DNA of 64,000 nt from Roseomonas sp. (GTDB taxonomy: Bacteria > Pseudomonadota > Alphaproteobacteria > Acetobacterales > Acetobacteraceae). Below, piece by piece: positions 59,470-64,000 of this stretch. Made by a program: the position numbers and the translations under genes. Each line of letters begins with the position of its first letter. The stretch's first letter is position 1. The notes beneath the pieces were generated by a model that searched no databases, was not told the origin of the DNA, and saw nothing but the letters and a program-made list of their open reading frames with translations. The stretch spans positions 186,001 through 250,000 of the forward strand of contig JAPSLO010000001.1 in NCBI GenBank assembly GCA_031180725.1. Direction: 5' to 3'.

Positions 59470-61278
59470 TCAGCCCCACAGGCTATCCGCGCCGCTCAGC
59501 AAGGAGAGCGAGCCATCCGGCCCGATGGCATACACGGCCTCGGCGCTGCCGCCGCTGAGATCGCGCACAAAAACCTCGTATGTCTCGTTCGTGTCACCGG
59601 GGACAAGGTCGCTCGCAAAGCTGCCAAAGGCGATCTTGGTGCCGTCCGCGGAGAGCGCAGGGGCAAAGCTTCGTCCGTTGCCCGGTTGCCCGTTTCCAGA
59701 GGTGCTGACGAGTGTGATCGTGCCGGTGGTCAGGTCCTTGAGGAAGATGTCGGCTTCCCCGTTGATGTCGTCCGGCACCAAGTTTGTGGCGAAGCTTTGG
59801 AAGGTGACCTTGGTGCCGTCCGCCGAGATCGAAGGTTGGACGCTCCAGTTGTTGGCTGGCTCTGCACCGCTCGTGGCGCTGACGAGCGTGATCGCGCCTG
59901 TAGCCAGGTCCTTAAGAAAAACTTGCTGATAGCCGTCGTTGCCGCTGCCTGGCACCAGGTTTGTGGCAAAGCTCTCGAAAGCGACCTTGGTGCCGTCAGC
60001 AGAGAGCGAGGGATTGTTGCTGCCGGAGTTGCCCATTTCCCCATTGGCCGACGTGCTCGCTCGCCTGAGCGTTCCGGTCGGGTCGCTGAGATAGATCACG
60101 CCGCCTCGGTCGGCACCGTCCGGGATCAGGCCATTGCTCACAAAGGCGACCGTGGTACCGTCGGCGGAGAGCGAGGGCTCACTGCCGCCGCCCTTTTCTG
60201 GATCCGGTGGTCCTGGATCCAAGACAAGGCTGGCGAGCTTGATGGCGCCGGTGGTCAGATCCTTGACGAAGACGTCACGGAGAAGGTTGATATCGCCTGG
60301 CACCAGGTTATTGGCCAGGCTCCAGAAAGCGACCTTGGTGCTGTCCGCAGAGAGCGAGGGGGTGTCGAAGCTGCTGAAGCTTTCGTTGTTCCCCTGTTGG
60401 CCGCTGGCCGAGGTACTGGCCCGCGTGATGGCGCCGGTAGTCAGGTCCTTGATGAAGACGTCCGGATACCCGTTGGTGTCGTTCGGTACCAGGTTGCTGG
60501 CATAGCTGTAGAAGGCGACCGTTGTGCCATCCGCGGAAAGAGAGGGGTTGCGGCTTAGGTCATTTCCTTGTTCGCCGCCGGCCGAGGCGCTGACGAGCGT
60601 GATGGCGCCAGTGGTCAGGTCCTTGATGAAGATGTCCGTTTCCGCATTCGTGTCGTCCGATACCAGATTGGTGTCACCGCTCTCGAAAGCGACCTTAGTG
60701 CCGTCCGCAGACAGCGAAGGATTGCTGCTGAAGTTGTTGCCCTGCTCGCCGCCGGCCGAGGTACCAGCCCGGATGATGCTGGCGCCGCCGCCAAGAAAGC
60801 GCAGGTGCTCGATCCGGGAGAGTGTATCGGTGCCCTCGTCGAGGCCGTCCCCGGCACCATTCAGGTCGCGTACCGTGACCGTGCCGCTCGCCGCGACGGA
60901 GACCGCGTAATTCGTGCGGGCGCCTGCATAGACCGCCTCGTCGATACCGTTGCCACCATCGAGCAGGTCATCACCGGCATCGCCCCAGAGTCGGTCGCTG
61001 CAGTTCTCGCCGTAGATTTGATCGTCCGCGGCGCCGCCATGCAGTCGGTCGCCGCCGTTACCGCCATGGACCTCATCCGGACCGGCATCGCCCCACAGGT
61101 CGTCCGCTCCATTGTCGCCATGGAGCTGGTCGCCGCCATCCCCGCCACGGATCTCATCGTTGCCATTGTTGCCATGGATCAGGTCGGCTGCGGAGGTAGC
61201 CGGTCCGCCCGCGACCCCACGCGATGCTGTGGCAGTGTCGATGACGTCGGCTTGGTTCGTGCCGCTGATTGTGGCCAT
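59470..61278 (-). CDS. RTX-repeat protein with seven-repeat PD40/TolB-like beta-propeller
   Basis: 602 residues, no leader. Residues ~32-112 carry at least eight calcium-binding RTX nonapeptides (GNNGNDEIRGGDGGDQLHGD ... GDAGDDLLDGG). Residues ~113-165 form a small domain common after RTX blocks (YAVSVAASGTVTVRDLNGAG, RIEHLRFLGG). From ~185 to ~580 there are seven repeats of ~55 residues with PSLSADGTKVAF, TNLVP, and DIFIKDLTTGAITLVS, which predicts a seven-bladed propeller. The RTX block is N-terminal, opposite to most type I substrates. Likely a cell-surface or secreted protein; no catalytic motif. Confidence 0.9.
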   Translation of the reverse strand: MATISGTNQADVIDTATASRGVAGGPATSAADLIHGNNGNDEIRGGDGGDQLHGDNGADDLWGDAGPDEVHGGNGGDRLHGGAADDQIYGENCSDRLWGDAGDDLLDGGNGIDEAVYAGARTNYAVSVAASGTVTVRDLNGAGDGLDEGTDTLSRIEHLRFLGGGASIIRAGTSAGGEQGNNFSSNPSLSADGTKVAFESGDTNLVSDDTNAETDIFIKDLTTGAITLVSASAGGEQGNDLSRNPSLSADGTTVAFYSYASNLVPNDTNGYPDVFIKDLTTGAITRASTSASGQQGNNESFSSFDTPSLSADSTKVAFWSLANNLVPGDINLLRDVFVKDLTTGAIKLASLVLDPGPPDPEKGGGSEPSLSADGTTVAFVSNGLIPDGADRGGVIYLSDPTGTLRRASTSANGEMGNSGSNNPSLSADGTKVAFESFATNLVPGSGNDGYQQVFLKDLATGAITLVSATSGAEPANNWSVQPSISADGTKVTFQSFATNLVPDDINGEADIFLKDLTTGTITLVSTSGNGQPGNGRSFAPALSADGTKIAFGSFASDLVPGDTNETYEVFVRDLSGGSAEAVYAIGPDGSLSLLSGADSLWG

Positions 61279-62254
61279 GGCCGCCTCGGCTCCCTCGACT
61301 GCTCCGGAGGGCCGTGAGAGTCGGCGCGTCTCGGCCCGCTACTCATGGCAGTGACACCGGCGCACGGGGCAGCCCTCAATGGAGAGCCTAGGCGTGGTGG
61401 AGAGGCGCCCGACGCAGAAATACGCAGCGGAGAATTCACGAGGTCTCGACCGGTCTAGTTTGTGGCGCGCGTCGATATGTTCGACGCGTCGACATACCTG
61501 ACCGTCACGGGCGTGTTGCTACGGGAGACCACAGCGGCCACCCGAATGCCGAGATGCAGCCGCGGGAGACACCGTCCCGGAGATGTCCAGTGGCATGTGT
61601 TCTCGGAGCACAAGCGCGAGAAAGGGCGGCAGGCCGCTTCAGCTTGGAGTTCTTCCCTTCCATCTGGCTCAGCCGCCGGATCGCCGCCACACCGGGCCGC
61701 GCATTGAGCGATACCGCTCGGCTATGCGCGCCGACAGAGCGAATGGCGTCGCGATGAGACTGCTCCGCGCAGACTTTATCGCCGGGCGCCAATAGGGTTT
61801 GGCTGATAGCGCGCGGCTGGCCGGGCGCTGATCCGGGAGGCCGGCATCCCTCATCCTGACGCTGGCCGCGATCCGCACCGCCGGCCAGCAGCACCTCGTC
61901 GCGTCACCTCAGCTGTTCGTTGCTGCCTCACCTAGATCAGCCTGGACCGGGCTCGTGAGGCTTGTCCTTGGCCTGCCCCCGCGCATGTAGTGCCGCTCGG
62001 GGCGATAGCTGCTCTCGGCGAACCAAGCCCGATAGCGGCGCATCTGAGCTCCCACGGCTCTGATGAGCATTCTGATCATGGTTGAAGTCGTGCCGCGCAT
62101 GGCTAGACATCCTCCACGTCAAAGGCTGACTGACCCCGAGCAAGCTACTCGCGCAGCGTTTCGTTGTTATGTCGCCGCCGGGCAAAGGCTGGTTTCTCGT
62201 GTTTCGGCGCACCTTCGGCTGTCGGTAGCGACGGCCTGCCCTCACCGCGCTCTG
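61279..62254. other. Promoter region of the RTX gene, then decayed DNA
   Basis: 61279-61440 should hold the promoter of the propeller gene. On the minus strand near 61560-61800 there are pieces that could derive from an IS5-type transposase C-terminus (EGKNSKLKR..., RLHLGIRVAAVV), but the match is weak. No intact gene is seen. Confidence 0.3.
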
Positions 62255-62505
62255 CTACAGCGTCTCGAGACCTGGATGCCCGAGCAGCGCGCCCGCATGT
62301 CCCGCCACGCCCGGCCGGGCCAGGCGATGAACGACATGCTGATCTGCTGGGGAGCGTTCGGCCGCTTCCTGACCAAGGGTCGGAACTGGCTGACGAACAA
62401 TGCCGCGGAACGGGAGCTGCGCGGTGTGGCTTTTGGCACGAAGGCCTTGGATCTTCGCAGGCAGCAATCGGGGCGGCGGACACGCCGCGGCAACGTACTG
62501 AGCTG
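62255..62505 (+). mobile_element. IS66-family transposase C-terminal fragment
   Basis: The plus strand reads QRLETWMPEQRARMSRHARP, AMNDMLICWGAFGRFL and GRNWLTNNAAERELRGVAFG. After a frameshift it reads IFAGSNRGGGHAAATY and then meets a stop. The 'LSNNAAERALRG-ALGRK-...-FAGSDRGG' signature is specific to IS66 TnpC. Everything upstream of the C-terminal catalytic part is missing. Confidence 0.85.
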
Positions 62506-62551
62506 CGGGCAGGACTACCCGCAAGCGTCGCTGACCCCAAGGCACAGGGAC

Positions 62552-63574
62552 TCAGCGCCAGCCCAGGGCCGGCGCGACGTGCTTCAGGACGCCTTCGATG
62601 ACGTGCGCGCAGTAGTCGACACCGAGTTGGTTCGGAATGGTCAGGAGGAGAGTGTCTGCCTCGGCGATCGCCTCGTCGGCGCGGAGCTGCTCGGCCAGGA
62701 GGTCGGGCTCGGCAGCATAGCCGCGGCCGAAAATGGCGCGGGTCTTCTCGTCGAGGAAGCCGACCTGGTCCTGCTCCTGGCCGCCACGGCCGAAATAGGC
62801 GCGGTCGCGGTCATCGAGCAGAGGGAAGATGCTGCGGCTGACCGAGACGCGGGGAGTGCGAGGGTGGCCGGCTTCCTTCCAGGCCGCGCGGTAGGCACGG
62901 ATCTGCTTGGCCTGCTGGATGTGGAAGGGCTCGCCGGTCTCGTCGTCCTTGAGGGTGGAGCTCTGCAGGTTCATGCCCTGCTGCGCCCCCCACACCGCGG
63001 TGGCATTGGAGCCGGAACCCCACCAGATACGGTCGCGCAGGCCCTCCGAATGCGGCTCGAGGCGTAGCAGGCCCGGCGGGTTGGGGAACATCGGGCGCGG
63101 GTTCGGCTGGGCGAAGCCCTGGCCACGCAGTACCTCCAAAAAGACCTTTGCGTGGCGGCGGCCCATGTCCGCGTCAGTCTCGCCCTCGGCCGGAGCGTAG
63201 CCGAAGTAGCGCCAGCCATCGATCACCTGCTCAGGCGAACCGCGGCTGAGGCCGAGCTGGAGACGGCCGCCGCTGATGAGGTCGGCGGCGCCGGCATCCT
63301 CGGCCATGTAGAGCGGGTTCTCGTAGCGCATGTCGATGACGGCCGTGCCGAGCTCGATGCGGCTGGTCCTCGCGCCCATGGCGGCAAGGAGGGGGAAGGG
63401 GGAGGCGAGCTGGCGGGCGAAGTGGTGGACGCGGACATAGGCACCATCCGCGCCCAGCTCCTCAGCCGCGATGGCGAGGTCGATAGCTTGCCGCAGCGCG
63501 TCTGCGGCGGAGCGCGTGGCGGAAGTGGAGGAGGGCGTCCAATGGCCGAAGGAGAGAAAGCCGATCTTCTTCAT
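62552..63574 (-). CDS. LLM-class flavin-dependent monooxygenase
   Basis: 340 residues, a bacterial-luciferase-like TIM barrel that uses FMN or F420. Visible: KKIGFLSFGHWTPSSTSATR, LGADGAYVRVHHFARQLASP, ELGTAVIDMRYENPLYMAED, GRLQLGLSRGSPEQVIDGWR, IWWGSGSNATAVWGAQQGM. Length and motif order match the group of single-component luciferase-like proteins with unknown substrates. No good ribosome site precedes ATG 63574. A palindrome lies 90-120 bases upstream (63666-63692). Confidence 0.94.
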   Translation of the reverse strand: MKKIGFLSFGHWTPSSTSATRSAADALRQAIDLAIAAEELGADGAYVRVHHFARQLASPFPLLAAMGARTSRIELGTAVIDMRYENPLYMAEDAGAADLISGGRLQLGLSRGSPEQVIDGWRYFGYAPAEGETDADMGRRHAKVFLEVLRGQGFAQPNPRPMFPNPPGLLRLEPHSEGLRDRIWWGSGSNATAVWGAQQGMNLQSSTLKDDETGEPFHIQQAKQIRAYRAAWKEAGHPRTPRVSVSRSIFPLLDDRDRAYFGRGGQEQDQVGFLDEKTRAIFGRGYAAEPDLLAEQLRADEAIAEADTLLLTIPNQLGVDYCAHVIEGVLKHVAPALGWR

Positions 63575-63665
63575 AGTGGTGTGGTCCTGAGTGGCGGGAT
63601 GCGACCCGCTGGGAACAGCGGGGCGCGCCCGGGGGTGATTGATGGTGCTTTCGCTTCACGAGAAT

Positions 63666-63692
63666 ATGGAGGTGCGTTGCATCTGCCTCCAT
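63666..63692. promoter_or_regulatory. Palindrome upstream of the LLM monooxygenase
   Basis: ATGGAGG (63666-63672) and CCTCCAT (63686-63692) flank a 13-base centre. Its place in the leader of the flavin monooxygenase gene fits an operator for a local repressor, but a hairpin role is equally possible. Confidence 0.35.
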
Positions 63693-64000
63693 CACCGGGG
63701 TCAATGAAGGTCATCTCCGGGACACCATGCGAGGGCGCGGCGCTTGGCATCGGGCGGCTAACCGGGGCGGGGGTAAGACCAGCGGCGGACGGCGCGATGT
63801 CCGCTTTCCACGAGCGAGTCAGGCCATCGTCCGCCCGAGGGGCGCAGCGCGGACGGCCCCCGACAACGTCCGCTACTTCCGCTGCCTATGCCCATCAACG
63901 GCTTTCAGTCCCAAGTGCGGCCGAGCCTGCAGACGCAGCGCGATCCCCCGCTTCGTTGACAATCAGCTCACCTGGCGGCCTACAGCAGGAATGCCTGAGC
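63693..64000. other. Window end without a recognised gene
   Basis: About 300 bases with no recognisable open frame on either strand. A gene beginning beyond the window cannot be excluded. Confidence 0.35.

Noticed and set aside
59470-61278. Regularly spaced short repeats considered as a CRISPR array
   Set aside because: They are in-frame repeats of a coding sequence (propeller blades of ~165 bases) with no constant-length spacers.

Overview
The window comes from a high-GC alphaproteobacterium. RpoH with its RpoH box, a DUF6476-type small protein beside a RluA-family pseudouridine synthase, many tripartite-type solute receptors and many TTG/GTG starts suggest the Acetobacteraceae, probably a Roseomonas-like genus. 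That placement is inferred from protein flavour, not from an rRNA gene.

Region 1 (1-6.9 kb) is orderly core DNA: the end of an AraC regulator, an ABC solute receptor, a VOC dioxygenase-like protein, a LOV-domain hybrid histidine kinase, rpoH, a RluA-family pseudouridine synthase and a DUF6476-like small membrane protein. Region 2 (7.0-22.6 kb) begins at tRNA-Glu(CTC), which is followed by an integrase fragment and an IS5-type wreck, and ends at an IS110 fragment. Between these scars lie about 16 intact genes, nearly all for exported or membrane proteins: two MlaA-like proteins, a TPR protein, three paralogues ending in DUF2061, a mitofilin-like protein coupled to a PstS-like receptor, a pair of small paralogous membrane proteins, and several unknowns. 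They are arranged as alternating divergent and convergent blocks, often with overlapping start and stop codons. This is the best candidate here for an undescribed system, probably concerned with the cell envelope.

Region 3 (22.7-27.7 kb) is a catabolic unit: a Bug/TctC receptor, an M20 and an M28 peptidase overlapping by 4 nt each, and a divergent SDR. Region 4 (28-38.6 kb) holds IS and gene wrecks plus an islet of small proteins: two cold-shock proteins, PilZ, DUF1488-like, DUF4112, a response regulator and many short hypotheticals. Region 5 (39.5-44.7 kb) is a five-gene operon (SnoaL-like, cytochrome c, 2Fe-2S subunit, molybdopterin subunit, intradiol dioxygenase) with a divergent LysR regulator.

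Region 6 (44.8-62.5 kb) is a graveyard: phage terminase, xanthine-dehydrogenase-type, NmrA-type, SDR, primase, methyltransferase, LysR and transposase genes, all frameshifted or truncated. Five intact genes stand among them: a secreted double-CBM60 protein, a groEL without groES, a secreted TPR protein, an RTX protein with a seven-repeat beta-propeller, and a small membrane protein. The window closes with an LLM-class flavin monooxygenase. No rRNA operon and no CRISPR array were seen.
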